From positions 40,093 to 104,092 of the forward strand of contig NZ_AZEA01000004.1 of assembly GCF_001435575.1 (NCBI RefSeq): 64,000 bases of DNA, in the 5' to 3' direction. A model generated the notes under the pieces. It saw nothing but the letters and a program-made list of their open reading frames with translations, did not search any database and had not been told where the DNA came from. The position numbers and the translations under genes are program-made. This document shows positions 35,584 through 45,144 of the stretch, piece after piece (position 1 is the stretch's first letter; the number at the start of each line of letters is the position of its first letter). Source of the stretch: Lentilactobacillus sunkii DSM 19904 (GTDB taxonomy: Bacteria; Bacillota; Bacilli; Lactobacillales; Lactobacillaceae).

Positions 35584-37008
35584 ATGGCTGATGTTGAAAA
35601 GAAAGAAACAGTAATTATCGGAGCTGGCCCTGGTGGCTACGTTGCCGCAATCCGTGCATCCGAATTAGGACAAAAAGTAACACTGATTGAAAAATCAGAT
35701 ACACTTGGCGGTGTTTGTTTAAACGTTGGTTGTGTTCCTTCCAAAGCTTTGATCGCTGCTGGGCATCGTCTGCAGGAAGCAAATGATGCTTCGACGTATG
35801 GAATTACGACTCAACCAGCTTCAATCGATTTTGCCAAGACACAAGACTGGAAGCAAAAGAAGGTTGTTGACCGAATGACCAGCGGTGTTAAGATGCTGCT
35901 GAACAAGCACAAGGTTGAAATCATTCATGGAGAAGCTGTTCTGGACAGTGATACTCAGTTACGAGTAATGCCGACAGGACCACAACAATTCATGAGTGCA
36001 GATACTGGAACGACCATTCAGTTTGACAACTTAATCATTGCCAGTGGTTCACATCCAATTGAAATTCCTGGATTCAAGTTTGACGGTCGGGTTGTTGACT
36101 CAACCGGCGGCTTGAACCTTCCGGAAATTCCAAAAGAATTCGTTGTTATCGGTGGTGGATATGTTGGTACCGAATTAGCTGGCGCTTATGCCAACTTGGG
36201 TGCTCATGTAACCATTATTGAAGGATTGGATTCTATCTTGAATGGATTCACCAAAGATATGGTTTCGTTGGTTGTTAAGAACTTGAAGAAGAAGGGCGTT
36301 GACATTCATACCAGTGCCAAAGCAATTTCTTCAAGTCAGGATGACAACAGTGTTTCTGTAACGTACGAAGAAGATGGCAAACAAACAACCATCAAAGCTG
36401 ACTACTGCATGGTAACTGTTGGTCGTCGTCCTAATACTGATGATCTCGGCTTGGAATACACCAAGGTTAAAGTTGACGATCACGGAATTGTTCAAACTGA
36501 TGATCAAGGCAGAACTGATTCAGAACATATCTTCGCAATCGGAGATATTGCGTCAGGTCCTGCATTGGCTCATAAAGCATTCTTCCAAGGCAAGGTTGCT
36601 GCCGGTGCAATTTCCGGTAAGAACACAGCAAATGATTATGTCGGTGTTCCTGCGGTCTGCTTCTCAGATCCAGAAATCGCTGTTGTTGGTATGACTCAAG
36701 CACAGGCCAAGGATAAGGATATTGAAGTTTCGACTTCGAAGTTCCCATTCGCAGGTAACGCTCGTGCCGTATCACTCGACGAAGCTGAAGGATTTGTTCG
36801 TTTAATCTTCACCAAAGATGACAAGACCATCGTTGGTGGCGAAATCGTTGGACCAGGTGCAAGTGATTTGATTGCCGAATTAAGTTTGGCAGTTAATAGT
36901 CACATGAATGTTGAGGACATTGCCCTTACCATTCATCCACATCCAACTTTGAGCGAACCAATTCAAGAAGCTGCTGATGTTGGATTAGGATTCCCAACGC
37001 ATATTTAA
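35584..37008 (+). CDS. pdhD: Dihydrolipoamide dehydrogenase (E3)
   Basis: A 474-residue flavoprotein disulfide reductase that reoxidises the lipoyl group with NAD. FAD motif GAGPGGYVAAIRASELG; redox pair Cys45/Cys50 in GGVCLNVGCVPSK; NAD motif VVIGGGYVGTELA; second FAD motif IFAIGDIASGPALAHKA; and the catalytic His in IHPHPTLSEPIQEAA. ATG follows pdhC by seven bases. Last gene of the operon. Confidence 0.96.
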   Translation: MADVEKKETVIIGAGPGGYVAAIRASELGQKVTLIEKSDTLGGVCLNVGCVPSKALIAAGHRLQEANDASTYGITTQPASIDFAKTQDWKQKKVVDRMTSGVKMLLNKHKVEIIHGEAVLDSDTQLRVMPTGPQQFMSADTGTTIQFDNLIIASGSHPIEIPGFKFDGRVVDSTGGLNLPEIPKEFVVIGGGYVGTELAGAYANLGAHVTIIEGLDSILNGFTKDMVSLVVKNLKKKGVDIHTSAKAISSSQDDNSVSVTYEEDGKQTTIKADYCMVTVGRRPNTDDLGLEYTKVKVDDHGIVQTDDQGRTDSEHIFAIGDIASGPALAHKAFFQGKVAAGAISGKNTANDYVGVPAVCFSDPEIAVVGMTQAQAKDKDIEVSTSKFPFAGNARAVSLDEAEGFVRLIFTKDDKTIVGGEIVGPGASDLIAELSLAVNSHMNVEDIALTIHPHPTLSEPIQEAADVGLGFPTHI

Positions 37009-37013
37009 AAAAA

Positions 37014-37133
37014 GTGTGCGACAAAACCCGGGTTGACCCCGGAGTGTAACGCAAGAAAGCCAGCGATGAACTTGTTCATCGCTGGCTTTTTTGTGTTACA
37101 CAGTAGGGGTCAGGGTTGTCGGAGCATAGCTCA
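37014..37133 (+). repeat. Imperfect long inverted repeat downstream of pdhD
   Basis: The core is a perfect 15-bp stem with a CTTG loop (37056-37089) and six T residues (37087-37092), which would end the pdh transcript. Outside it the flanks also pair in blocks: GTGTAAC with GTTACAC, GACCCC with GGGGTC, CGACAA with TTGTCG. The whole is about 120 bases, longer than a normal terminator. It may be one copy of a dispersed palindromic element; that cannot be shown from one copy. Confidence 0.55.
37056..37092 (+). terminator. Terminator of pdhABCD
   Basis: AAAGCCAGCGATGAA and TTCATCGCTGGCTTT around CTTG, ending in a T run. From 37134 to 37400 I see no gene, only AT-rich sequence. Confidence 0.9.
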
Positions 37134-37310
37134 AAAGCTGAAGGCAGCTGGATATAGGATAACAATGCAAAGAGCAGAAATATCATTTTTCAGAGTTCTG
37201 GATCGTCCCCCAGTAGTCTAGCCAGGCTTTCAGCCACTGCGTTCACAAATAGACTTTAAGTGATTGCAATACAACACAGTTCAATAAATATTACCCTTGG
37301 GCAACTTTAT

Positions 37311-37324
37311 TGAAAACGGTGAAA
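37311..37324. promoter_or_regulatory. Weak cre-like site upstream of UPF0223 gene
   Basis: TGAAAACGGTGAAA matches the left half and centre of the CcpA consensus but lacks the right-hand CA. It lies about 100 bases before the promoter. Confidence 0.25.
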
Positions 37325-37411
37325 ACATTTACATGATTACAAACAGGGCACATTTTGATATTTCTAAGATTAATTGAATCGGCAAAAATGACAAACTTTG
37401 GTCATTTCTGT

Positions 37412-37439
37412 TTCACAAAGGCCACATGTATCATATAAT
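37412..37439 (+). promoter_or_regulatory. Promoter of UPF0223-phosphatase pair
   Basis: TTCACA at 37412-37417, a 16-base spacer and TATAAT at 37434-37439. Confidence 0.6.
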
Positions 37440-37472
37440 AAAGTCAACGCAGAGATGATCGGAGTGAGAATA

Positions 37473-37760
37473 ATGGCTGATGGGTACGAATACCCTTTGA
37501 TTGACGGCTTGAATGTTGATGAAATTATTGATGTTGTGAATTTTTTTCAGACAGTTGAACAGGCTTATGAGCAATCAAATGGTGTCAAACGAGCGGATTT
37601 TATTGATGCTTATCGAAAATTTCAACAAATTGTTCCTTCAAAGATGGAACAAAAACAGCTTGAAAAAGAATTCGAACAGCGATCTGGTTACAGTGCCTAC
37701 CAGGTAGTCAAAATCTCCAAGGATGCACAATCGATTAATTTAAAGATACACGAGGCATAG
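37473..37760 (+). CDS. UPF0223 family protein
   Basis: A 95-residue all-helical protein of UPF0223 (YktA-like), function unknown. The typical start YEYPLIDGLNVDEIIDVVNF and the end GYSAYQVVKISK are present. ATG at 37473 is set by the GGAGTGAG site; the frame is open further upstream through the promoter. It is one base from the inositol-phosphatase gene, a pairing seen in other Firmicutes. Confidence 0.85.
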   Translation: MADGYEYPLIDGLNVDEIIDVVNFFQTVEQAYEQSNGVKRADFIDAYRKFQQIVPSKMEQKQLEKEFEQRSGYSAYQVVKISKDAQSINLKIHEA

Positions 37761-37761
37761 A

Positions 37762-38541
37762 ATGGAAATTAACGAAGTCAAACAAATTGATAAGACAGTT
37801 AAAGGGTGGCTGCATGAATCTCGAGACAACGTCCTAAGAAAGATTGATACCCGACTGACGGTGGATACAAAAACAAGTCGAAAAGATTTGGTTACAAATA
37901 TTGATAAGCAGAATGAAAAGTTTTTAGTCAGTAAGATTCGAGCTTTTGATCCTAATGCAAAAATATTGGGCGAAGAGGGCTTTGGCGATCAGGTTCATTC
38001 TACGGATGGTCGGATTTGGATTATCGATCCAATTGACGGCACAATGAACTTTGTTAAGCAGCGAAACCACTTTGCGATCATGATTGCCTTATATGAAGAT
38101 GGAAAAGGCGTTTTGGGTTATGTAATGGATGTCATTGGGAAGCATTTGCTTTCAGGAGGTCCTGATTTAGGAGTCTTTGATAATGGTAGACCGTTACCCC
38201 CAATTCAAGATACAACCCTTAGGGAAGGCTTGATTGGTCTAAGTGGCCCCATGGTATTGCACAACGATTATAATATGGTAGATATTGCCCAACAGTCCTT
38301 GGGAATGCGCATTTATGGCAGTGCTGGCATTGACATCATCTCAGTTCTTCGGGGTGAATTAGTTGGATATATTTCTTATTTGAAGCCTTGGGACTTTGGG
38401 GCGGGCAGAATTTTGTGTCAAACTGCCGGGCTTAAGATGACAACTATTGACGGACAGCGATTAGATGTGTTATCATCAACACCAGTATTGTTAGCAACAC
38501 GAAATGCACATCAAGACATTCTTACAATCGTAAGTAAATGA
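37762..38541 (+). CDS. Inositol monophosphatase family protein
   Basis: A 259-residue Mg-dependent phosphatase. Motifs are KDLVTNIDKQNE, ILGEEGFGD (metal Glu), WIIDPIDGTMNFVKQ (catalytic Asp-x-Asp-Gly) and LKPWDFGAGRIL. The family dephosphorylates inositol phosphate, fructose bisphosphate, pAp or NADP; the substrate here is not readable. Cotranscribed with the UPF0223 gene, with its own terminator. Confidence 0.88.
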   Translation: MEINEVKQIDKTVKGWLHESRDNVLRKIDTRLTVDTKTSRKDLVTNIDKQNEKFLVSKIRAFDPNAKILGEEGFGDQVHSTDGRIWIIDPIDGTMNFVKQRNHFAIMIALYEDGKGVLGYVMDVIGKHLLSGGPDLGVFDNGRPLPPIQDTTLREGLIGLSGPMVLHNDYNMVDIAQQSLGMRIYGSAGIDIISVLRGELVGYISYLKPWDFGAGRILCQTAGLKMTTIDGQRLDVLSSTPVLLATRNAHQDILTIVSK

Positions 38542-38545
38542 TCGG

Positions 38546-38571
38546 ACTGTGACAGTTGTCACAGTTTTTTT
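38546..38571 (+). terminator. Terminator before typA
   Basis: ACTGTGACA with TGTCACAGT around GT, then a T run. Confidence 0.85.
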
Positions 38572-38640
38572 ATGCGAAGATATATGAAGTGACAAGATGT
38601 ACAACATTCGGTTTGATTTAAATGAAGGGAAGCCAACGAC

Positions 38641-40488
38641 TTGGATACTAAATTAAAAACACGCGACGACATTCGTAACATCGCCATTATTGCCCATGTT
38701 GACCACGGTAAGACAACCTTGGTTAACGAAATGTTAAAGCAGTCAGACACACTTGATCAACACGTACAGATTGAGGATCGTGCCCTTGACTCGAATGCCA
38801 TTGAACGAGAACGTGGAATCACCATTCTCTCAAAGAACACTGCCGTTCGTTATGGCGACAAACAAATTAACATCCTGGATACCCCAGGACATGCGGATTT
38901 CGGTGGTGAAGTTGAACGGATCATGCGAATGGTTGATGGCTGTTTACTTGTCGTTGATGCTTTCGAAGGTACAATGCCTCAGACCCGGTTCGTTTTGAAG
39001 AAAGCTCTTGAACAACACTTAACCCCAATCGTTGTGATTAACAAGGTTGACCGTGAAGGTGCCCGTCCTCAAGAAGTTGTGGATGAAGTTCTTGACTTAT
39101 TTATTGAACTTGGTGCTGATGAAGAACAACTCGATTTCCCTGTTGTATACGCATCAGCTATGAACGGTACTTCAAGTTACGATCCTGACATCAGCAAGCA
39201 GGAACATACAATGAAGCCAATCTTTGATACAATCATCAAGGATATTCCAGCTCCTATCGATAATTCAGACGAACCACTTCAATTCCAGGTTGCAATGCTT
39301 GATTATAACGACTTCGTTGGTCGTATCGGAATTGGCCGGATCTTCCGTGGAACAATCAAGGTCGGTGACAGTGTTACTGTTATGAAGCTTGATGGTTCAA
39401 AGCAGAACTTCCGTGTTACCAAGTTAATGGGATTCTTTGGTTTGAAGAAAGAAGATATCGATTCAGCCAAGGCTGGTGATTTAATCGCCGTTTCTGGTAT
39501 GGAAGATATTAATGTTGGAGAAACAGTTGTTGACCCTAAGGATCCGGAACCACTTCCAATCCTTAGAATTGACGCACCAACTCTTCAAATGACCTTTGGA
39601 ACCAACACTTCACCATTTGCCGGTCAAGACGGTAAATTCGTCACTGCTCGTCAGTTGGGAGATCGTTTGAAGCGTGAACTTCATACTGATGTTTCATTAC
39701 GAGTTGAAGATACCGACACCCCAGGTTCATGGGTCGTTTCAGGTCGTGGTGAGCTGCATTTGTCAATTTTAGTTGAAACCCTGCGTCGTGAAGGCTTTGA
39801 ACTTCAAGTATCACGTCCAGAAGTTATCTATCGAGAAGTTGACGGCACAATGTGCGAACCATTTGAATCAGTTCAAATCGATACACCAGATGAATATACT
39901 GGTTCCATTATTGATACCCTTTCACAACGTAAAGGTACCATGCAGAACATGGAAACAACCGATAATGGTCAAACTCGTTTGACATTCCTGGCACCATCAC
40001 GTGGATTGATCGGATATTCAACTGAATTCCTTTCATTAACTCGTGGTTATGGTATCTTAAACCATACCTTTGAAAAGTACAGTCCTGTTATCAAGGGCTG
40101 GAACCCTGGCCGTAAGAAGGGGACTCTTGTATCAATGAACTCCGGCAAAGCAACTACCTATGCAATGATGGGTATTGAAAGTCGTGGTACATTGTTAATT
40201 GACCCAGGTACAGAAGTATATGAAGGTATGATCGTTGGTGAAAATAACCGTGAGAACGATATCACTGTTAACATCACCAAAGGTAAGAACCTGACCAACG
40301 TCCGTGCTGCCGGTTCCGATGATATGGCTCGGATTAACACACCAACTCACCTTTCACTTGAAGAATCACTTGAATTCTTGAATGAAGATGAATTGTGTGA
40401 AGTTACTCCTAACTTCATTCGTTTGAGAAAGAAGATTCTTAACTCAAACACTCGTGAAAAAGAAGCCAAGAAGAAGCGTCACAACTAA
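38641..40488 (+). CDS. typA: Translational GTPase TypA/BipA
   Basis: A 615-residue ribosome-associated GTPase of the EF-G family, linked to stress adaptation and 50S assembly. G motifs: [10 protein letters not shown] (G1), RGITI (G2), [10 protein letters not shown] (G3), NKVDREGA (G4). The C-terminal TypA-specific part includes [16 protein letters not shown] and the Lys-rich tail ([11 protein letters not shown]). The start is TTG at 38641 with GAAGGGA ten bases upstream; it aligns with the usual N-terminus. Confidence 0.96.
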   Translation: MDTKLKTRDDIRNIAIIAHVDHGKTTLVNEMLKQSDTLDQHVQIEDRALDSNAIERERGITILSKNTAVRYGDKQINILDTPGHADFGGEVERIMRMVDGCLLVVDAFEGTMPQTRFVLKKALEQHLTPIVVINKVDREGARPQEVVDEVLDLFIELGADEEQLDFPVVYASAMNGTSSYDPDISKQEHTMKPIFDTIIKDIPAPIDNSDEPLQFQVAMLDYNDFVGRIGIGRIFRGTIKVGDSVTVMKLDGSKQNFRVTKLMGFFGLKKEDIDSAKAGDLIAVSGMEDINVGETVVDPKDPEPLPILRIDAPTLQMTFGTNTSPFAGQDGKFVTARQLGDRLKRELHTDVSLRVEDTDTPGSWVVSGRGELHLSILVETLRREGFELQVSRPEVIYREVDGTMCEPFESVQIDTPDEYTGSIIDTLSQRKGTMQNMETTDNGQTRLTFLAPSRGLIGYSTEFLSLTRGYGILNHTFEKYSPVIKGWNPGRKKGTLVSMNSGKATTYAMMGIESRGTLLIDPGTEVYEGMIVGENNRENDITVNITKGKNLTNVRAAGSDDMARINTPTHLSLEESLEFLNEDELCEVTPNFIRLRKKILNSNTREKEAKKKRHN

Positions 40489-40504
40489 AATCAAATTTTA
40501 AACG

Positions 40505-40547
40505 AACCACAGTTAGTCCAATCTGGACTGATTGTGGTTTTTATTTT
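40505..40547 (+). terminator. Terminator of typA
   Basis: AACCACA-G-TTAGTCCA pairs with TGGACTGA-T-TGTGGTT, followed by a T-rich run. Confidence 0.85.
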
Positions 40548-40628
40548 GCTGTCATTTTCCGGAGAGCCAATTAGTTTGTTAAATTCCCGTAAACCGTTTG
40601 GTGATTCAGAAAAGTGAACTTTTAATTA

Positions 40629-40637
40629 TGATATAAT
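40629..40637 (+). promoter_or_regulatory. Extended -10 promoter of ftsW
   Basis: TGA then TATAAT at 40632-40637, 46 bases before the start. The -35 is poor. Confidence 0.5.
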
Positions 40638-40683
40638 GTAGGTCGATGTCCGTACATATTATTTGGAAAGTGGAGTTGGACCA

Positions 40684-41865
40684 ATGGGGAAAGAACGTTT
40701 AAAAAATCTTGATTATGTTATCTTTATTCCGTATATCATTATGTCAATTGTTGGGGTTGTCATGGTGTATTCTGCCAGTGCAAATATTGCAATCCAAAAT
40801 GGTGGGAATCCGCTAAGTTACCTGATTAAGCAGTTGATCTTCGTAGTTTTGAGTGTCGGAATTGTCTTCTTCATGATGAGGATGAATATTAAATATTTAC
40901 GGATCCAAGGTTTCTTGAAAATCCTGCTTGCCCTGTTTGTTGTTGTTTTAGTTTGTCTGTTGGCTTTCGGAAAAACAATCAACGGAGCTGCGGGGTGGAT
41001 TCACCTTGGGCCGGTCAATATTCAACCTGCCGAATTTGTAAAATTCTTTTTGATTATTTGGCTGGCTGATGCCATTGATAGGGGACAGCCCGAGATCACC
41101 CTTTCAGTTCGTAACTGGTGGGATCAGATGAAGCGGCCGTTATTTTGGACAGTCGTTTTAATCGCTTTGATTTTAAAGCAGCCTGACTCCGGTGGGGCCG
41201 CAATTAATTTGGCAATTGCATTCATTTTGTTTAACTGCAGCGGTTTTTCATGGAAACATGCTTTATCGATTATCTATGGCTGTGCGGCCGGAGCTGTTTT
41301 GATATTTGAAATGGTTTTAGTTCCCATGGCTAAGTCTGATTCTTTCTCTCATTCTTATCAACTTCAACGGATTGTCGCTTTTACCAATCCGTTTGGGCAC
41401 GCCCAGGGAACGGGCCAACAAGTCGTTAATTCATATTATGCAATTAGTAATGGTGGATTATTTGGTGTTGGCCTTGGTAACAGTGTTCAAAAAACCGGTT
41501 ATCTGCCTGAACCAAATACCGATTTTATTATGTCAATTCTGACTGAAGAACTTGGTGCAATTGCTGCTTTTATTGTTTTGGCGTTACTAACTATCATTAT
41601 TTTGAGAACGGTCCAAATTGGTGTTCGCAGCAATGATACTTATCAAAGCCTCATATGTTATGGTGTTGCAACCTATATGTCAATCCAAACATTCTTCAAT
41701 ATGGGTGGTGTATTGGGTGTTCTACCAATCACCGGGGTGACTTTCCCGTTTATCAGTTACGGGGGATCCAGTATTTTGACGCTTTCACTGTGCTTGGGGC
41801 TGGTATTGAATATCAGCAGCAGCCAACGAATACAGCGGCGGGCAATGAAAGTTGCCCGAAAATAA
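40684..41865 (+). CDS. ftsW: FtsW/RodA/SpoVE family peptidoglycan polymerase
   Basis: A 393-residue polytopic protein with about ten membrane segments. It is a SEDS glycosyltransferase that polymerises lipid II. Signature stretches: VYSASANIAIQNGGNP, INGAAGWIHLGPVNIQPAEFVKFFLI, KQPDSGGAAINLAIA, and the C-terminal NMGGVLGVLPITGVTFPFISYGGSS. ATG at 40684 follows TGGAG. FtsW (division) is favoured over RodA by the typA-ftsW-ylbG context. Confidence 0.9.
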   Translation: MGKERLKNLDYVIFIPYIIMSIVGVVMVYSASANIAIQNGGNPLSYLIKQLIFVVLSVGIVFFMMRMNIKYLRIQGFLKILLALFVVVLVCLLAFGKTINGAAGWIHLGPVNIQPAEFVKFFLIIWLADAIDRGQPEITLSVRNWWDQMKRPLFWTVVLIALILKQPDSGGAAINLAIAFILFNCSGFSWKHALSIIYGCAAGAVLIFEMVLVPMAKSDSFSHSYQLQRIVAFTNPFGHAQGTGQQVVNSYYAISNGGLFGVGLGNSVQKTGYLPEPNTDFIMSILTEELGAIAAFIVLALLTIIILRTVQIGVRSNDTYQSLICYGVATYMSIQTFFNMGGVLGVLPITGVTFPFISYGGSSILTLSLCLGLVLNISSSQRIQRRAMKVARK

Positions 41866-41880
41866 ATTCTAGGAGATGTA

Positions 41881-42165
41881 ATGATGACATTGGATATTCA
41901 ACCAACAACTGGATTAATCGTTTATTTGCATTCGATTCGCCATTCAAGAAATCTTAAGTCATATGGCAGACTTTATTACGTTTCCAAGCGAATGCGTTAC
42001 GGGTTGATCTATGTTAATAAAGATGATGAAGAAGAAATTACAAAAAAATTGTCTTCACAAAACTACGTTAAGCAAGTTGTTCCTTCACATTTAAACGAGT
42101 TGGTTCATGAAGTTGAAGGAAAAACCGATTTGGAAGATGATGATTTGGCGGACGAGGATTATTAG
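41881..42165 (+). CDS. YlbG family protein (UPF0298/DUF2129)
   Basis: A 94-residue cytoplasmic protein of unknown function. The core GLIVYLHSIRHSRNLKSYGRLYYVSKRMRYGLIYVN is characteristic of the family, and the tail is acidic. Two ATG codons (41881 and 41884) follow AGGAGA; either could be used. As in other Firmicutes it precedes rsmD and coaD. Confidence 0.88.
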   Translation: MMTLDIQPTTGLIVYLHSIRHSRNLKSYGRLYYVSKRMRYGLIYVNKDDEEEITKKLSSQNYVKQVVPSHLNELVHEVEGKTDLEDDDLADEDY

Positions 42166-42179
42166 AGTCGAGGTATGGT

Positions 42180-42746
42180 ATGAGAATTGTATCTGGTAAA
42201 TATGGTGGTATTCGATTAACACCGGTTAAAAGCGATAAGACTCGCCCAACTACTGACAAGGTAAAAGAATCGTTATTTAGTATGACCGGTCCCTATTATC
42301 AAGGCGGCAAGTTTTTGGACCTTTTTGCCGGATCTGGCGCCGTTGGCATTGAAGCAGTTTCCAGAGGAATGGACAGCGCTGTGTTGGTTGATCGCCAGTA
42401 TCAAGCAATTAAGGCGATCAAAGAAAACATCGCCAAGATTCATGCCGAAGACCGGTTTGAGGTTATCAAAGGCAATGCAGAAGTCATCTTGAAACAATTA
42501 GCTGAAGATGGTGTGAAATTCGACATGGTCTTTCTTGACCCACCGTATAAGCTCCAAAAGATAACGGAGACGTTGGCAAAACTAAAGTCACTTCAACTCC
42601 TCAATGATGGTGCCACGGTGATTTGTGAAACCGACGACCATACTGAATTACCAGATGAGCTCGATGGCTTTCAAGCCATTAAGCAGAAAAATTATGGACT
42701 GACAAACTTAACGATCTATGACTATCAAGCGGGGAATAAGCAATGA
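42180..42746 (+). CDS. rsmD: 16S rRNA (guanine966-N2)-methyltransferase
   Basis: A 188-residue class I SAM methyltransferase. It has the RIVSGKYGGIRL start, KVKESLFSM, the SAM loop DLFAGSGAVGIEAVSRG and the catalytic FLDPPY. It modifies 16S rRNA in the 30S head. The stop overlaps coaD (ATGACA). Confidence 0.94.
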   Translation: MRIVSGKYGGIRLTPVKSDKTRPTTDKVKESLFSMTGPYYQGGKFLDLFAGSGAVGIEAVSRGMDSAVLVDRQYQAIKAIKENIAKIHAEDRFEVIKGNAEVILKQLAEDGVKFDMVFLDPPYKLQKITETLAKLKSLQLLNDGATVICETDDHTELPDELDGFQAIKQKNYGLTNLTIYDYQAGNKQ

Positions 42747-43222
42747 CAAAAGCTTTATATGCAGGGAGTTTCGATCCAATCACGTTTGGTCACATTGATG
42801 TTATCAAGCGCGCAAGTCGGGTCTTTGACAAGGTGTATGTTGCAATTAGCATTAATACCCATAAACATGCACTGTTTACAGATGATCAAAGAGCAGATTT
42901 CGCTCGGCAGGCACTGGAAAATTTGGATAATGTAGAGGTTCTCGTTTCAGAAGAATTAACTGTCAAATTGGCTCGAAGCTTGGGAGCAACTGTCTTGGTC
43001 CGTGGTGTTCGGGGTGGAAGCGATCTGGATTCAGAAATGTCAATTGCCGGGTTAAATGAGAAAATGGATGACAGCATTCAAACTATCTTTATCCCAACTG
43101 CGGCAAACTACCGGGATCTTTCATCGAGTATGATCAAAGAAATCGCTAAATTCCACGGCAATATTGATAAGTTTGTTACTGTACCGGTTGTGAAGGCACT
43201 AACCGAAAAATATCGGTCATAA
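42743..43222 (+). CDS. coaD: Phosphopantetheine adenylyltransferase
   Basis: A 159-residue nucleotidyltransferase that makes dephospho-CoA, the penultimate step of CoA synthesis. ATP-binding motif AGSFDPITFGHIDVI; RGVRGGSDLDSE; and YRDLSSSMIKEIA at the C-terminal signature. It overlaps rsmD by four bases. Confidence 0.96.
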   Translation: MTKALYAGSFDPITFGHIDVIKRASRVFDKVYVAISINTHKHALFTDDQRADFARQALENLDNVEVLVSEELTVKLARSLGATVLVRGVRGGSDLDSEMSIAGLNEKMDDSIQTIFIPTAANYRDLSSSMIKEIAKFHGNIDKFVTVPVVKALTEKYRS

Positions 43223-43250
43223 AAAAATAGTATAAGAGAGTGGTGGACTG

Positions 43251-44288
43251 ATGAAAAAGTGGTTTAAGAAGTATCTTATTTGGTTTGCCATTTTGCTTTT
43301 TATTGCGATTGGGTTTCTGTGGCCGCTTCCAAAATATATCGAAGGTCCTGGCGATGCAGCAAATCTAAGCAAAATTGTGAACATCAAGCAGCACCCAGAT
43401 AAGCAAAAAGGACAATTCATGTTGATGTCGGTCAGCATTGCCCAAGCAAGGCCGTTCACGTATCTGTATGCTAAATTGAGTCCATATTACTCAATCGAAC
43501 CTGAAGAGGCCGTTACAGGCGGTCAGGATATGAAAGAGTACAGCAAGGTTCAGCAGATATACATGAACGGATCAATTAACAGTGCAATTTATACTGCTTA
43601 TCACCAGGCAAATAAAGCTGTCAAAATCAAGTATCGCGGAATCTATGTCATGAGCATCATGAAAAATTCCAAGTTCAAAGATAAGCTGAAAGTTGGGGAC
43701 GTTGTTGTTGCTCTAGATGGTCATCATTTTCAAAGTTCAGCCGGCTTTATTAAATATGTCAAAAAGCAAAAGTATGGTCAGAAGTTGACGGTTGCCTACA
43801 AACGAAACGGGAAACTTCATGAGGCAACTGCACCATTGGGCATGATTTCCAAGCATCGGGCAGGAATTGGAATTACATTGACTGATGATATCCAGGTTAA
43901 ACCATCAATTCCAATTAAAGTTCACCCTGGCCAAGTTGGCGGACCATCCGGTGGGCTGATGTTCTCGCTCCAAATTTATAGTCAACTAACAAATAAGAAT
44001 TTAAGACATGGACAAAAGGTTGCCGGAACTGGAACTGTTGACGGGTTTGGAAATGTTGGTGAAATTGGCGGAATTGATAAAAAAGTAATCACTGCCAAGA
44101 AGCATGGTGCAAAGATCTTCCTTGCCCCGTACATTAAACCAACGAAGTACATTTTAAAGTATGAAGAGGATCACAAAACCAATTATCAGTTGGCTAAAGA
44201 AACAGCAAAAAAATATGCACCTTCAATGAAAGTGATTCCTGTTAAGACATTTGCCCAAGCAGTTTCAGTATTAGAGAAAAATAAATAG
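43251..44288 (+). CDS. sepM: PDZ-Lon membrane protease (SepM/YlbL family)
   Basis: A 345-residue protein: an N-terminal membrane anchor (about residues 9-27), a PDZ domain (about 130-205, KVGDVVVALDGHHFQS), and a C-terminal Lon-type Ser/Lys protease (GGPSGGLMFSLQIY with the Ser; GGIDKKVITAKKHGA with the Lys). Predicted to act outside the membrane. In streptococci SepM trims the competence peptide; here it lies just before comEA-EB-EC, but no peptide gene is visible. Confidence 0.9.
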   Translation: MKKWFKKYLIWFAILLFIAIGFLWPLPKYIEGPGDAANLSKIVNIKQHPDKQKGQFMLMSVSIAQARPFTYLYAKLSPYYSIEPEEAVTGGQDMKEYSKVQQIYMNGSINSAIYTAYHQANKAVKIKYRGIYVMSIMKNSKFKDKLKVGDVVVALDGHHFQSSAGFIKYVKKQKYGQKLTVAYKRNGKLHEATAPLGMISKHRAGIGITLTDDIQVKPSIPIKVHPGQVGGPSGGLMFSLQIYSQLTNKNLRHGQKVAGTGTVDGFGNVGEIGGIDKKVITAKKHGAKIFLAPYIKPTKYILKYEEDHKTNYQLAKETAKKYAPSMKVIPVKTFAQAVSVLEKNK

Positions 44289-44298
44289 CATTATTGAT

Positions 44299-44328
44299 AA
44301 AAGGATTAGATAAACTAATCCTTTTTTT
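44299..44328 (+). terminator. Terminator after sepM
   Basis: AAAGGATTA and TAATCCTTT form the stem, followed by a run of T residues. Confidence 0.85.
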
Positions 44329-44358
44329 CGTATGTACATTTTAGAAGGGAGGTACAGT

Positions 44359-45093
44359 ATGGATAGGATACGTGAGTTCATTGATGAATATCTTTATCAG
44401 ATACTGATTGGCCTAGTTGCAGTCATTATTATTTTTATGTTTGTTATTGGTGGAATGCTCATTCGAGGAGGCGATGATGCTTCAGAAGGTGATGATCAGA
44501 GTATGATCAGAAGTTCAACCAGCACGACGGCAGATTCAGCTTCACAAACATCAACGCCTCAGGAGCAGACCAAGCCAGTTTCGTCAGGGTCAAATCAGCA
44601 AATGTACGTGGACGTCAAAGGTGCCGTGAAGAATCCTGGTGTGTACCAAATCAGTGGTAATATGCGGGTGGTCGATGCAATCGCATTGGCTGGTGGGTAT
44701 AATCGCTCGGCAGATAAGAAGAAAATCAATCTTGCCCAAAAATTGACCGACCAGCAGGTGATCTATGTGCCAATACGAGGCGAAAAGGGCACCCCGGTCA
44801 CTTCCACAGTAGGTACGGCATCAACACCTGAAGCATCTGAGCAAACGCCCTCAGCGGACGGCTCAGGCTCAACAGCAGATAGCGGATCAACAACCGGTTC
44901 CCAGCAAATTAATCTGAATACCGCTGATAAGACAAAGCTCCAGGAACTAACCGGCATTGGCGAAAAAAAGGCCGATCAAATCATTGCTTATCGTCAGGCC
45001 CATGGTCAATTTAAAAATATTGAGGAGCTAAAAGAAGTCCCTGGATTTGGCGACAAAACCTTTGCTAATCTTAAATCTTCAATTTGCGTATAG
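44359..45093 (+). CDS. comEA: ComEA competence DNA receptor
   Basis: A 244-residue membrane-anchored DNA-binding protein for uptake of single-stranded DNA. One N-terminal membrane segment (about 15-36), a Ser/Thr/Gln-rich stalk, an SLBB domain (YVDVKGAVKNPGVYQISGN), a second Ser/Gly-rich linker, and a C-terminal helix-hairpin-helix pair (INLNTADKTKLQELTGIGEKKA ending VPGFGDKTFANL). ATG at 44359 follows GGGAGGT. First gene of comEA-EB-EC. Confidence 0.93.
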   Translation: MDRIREFIDEYLYQILIGLVAVIIIFMFVIGGMLIRGGDDASEGDDQSMIRSSTSTTADSASQTSTPQEQTKPVSSGSNQQMYVDVKGAVKNPGVYQISGNMRVVDAIALAGGYNRSADKKKINLAQKLTDQQVIYVPIRGEKGTPVTSTVGTASTPEASEQTPSADGSGSTADSGSTTGSQQINLNTADKTKLQELTGIGEKKADQIIAYRQAHGQFKNIEELKEVPGFGDKTFANLKSSICV

Positions 45094-45144
45094 CCCAAAA
45101 TGCGAATTTGAGATATGATTTACACCAGAGAAGGTGGAATGAAA

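Noticed and set aside
37033-37221. 62-codon open frame in the pdhD downstream region
   Set aside because: It runs through the terminator and inverted repeat, with no binding site or family match.
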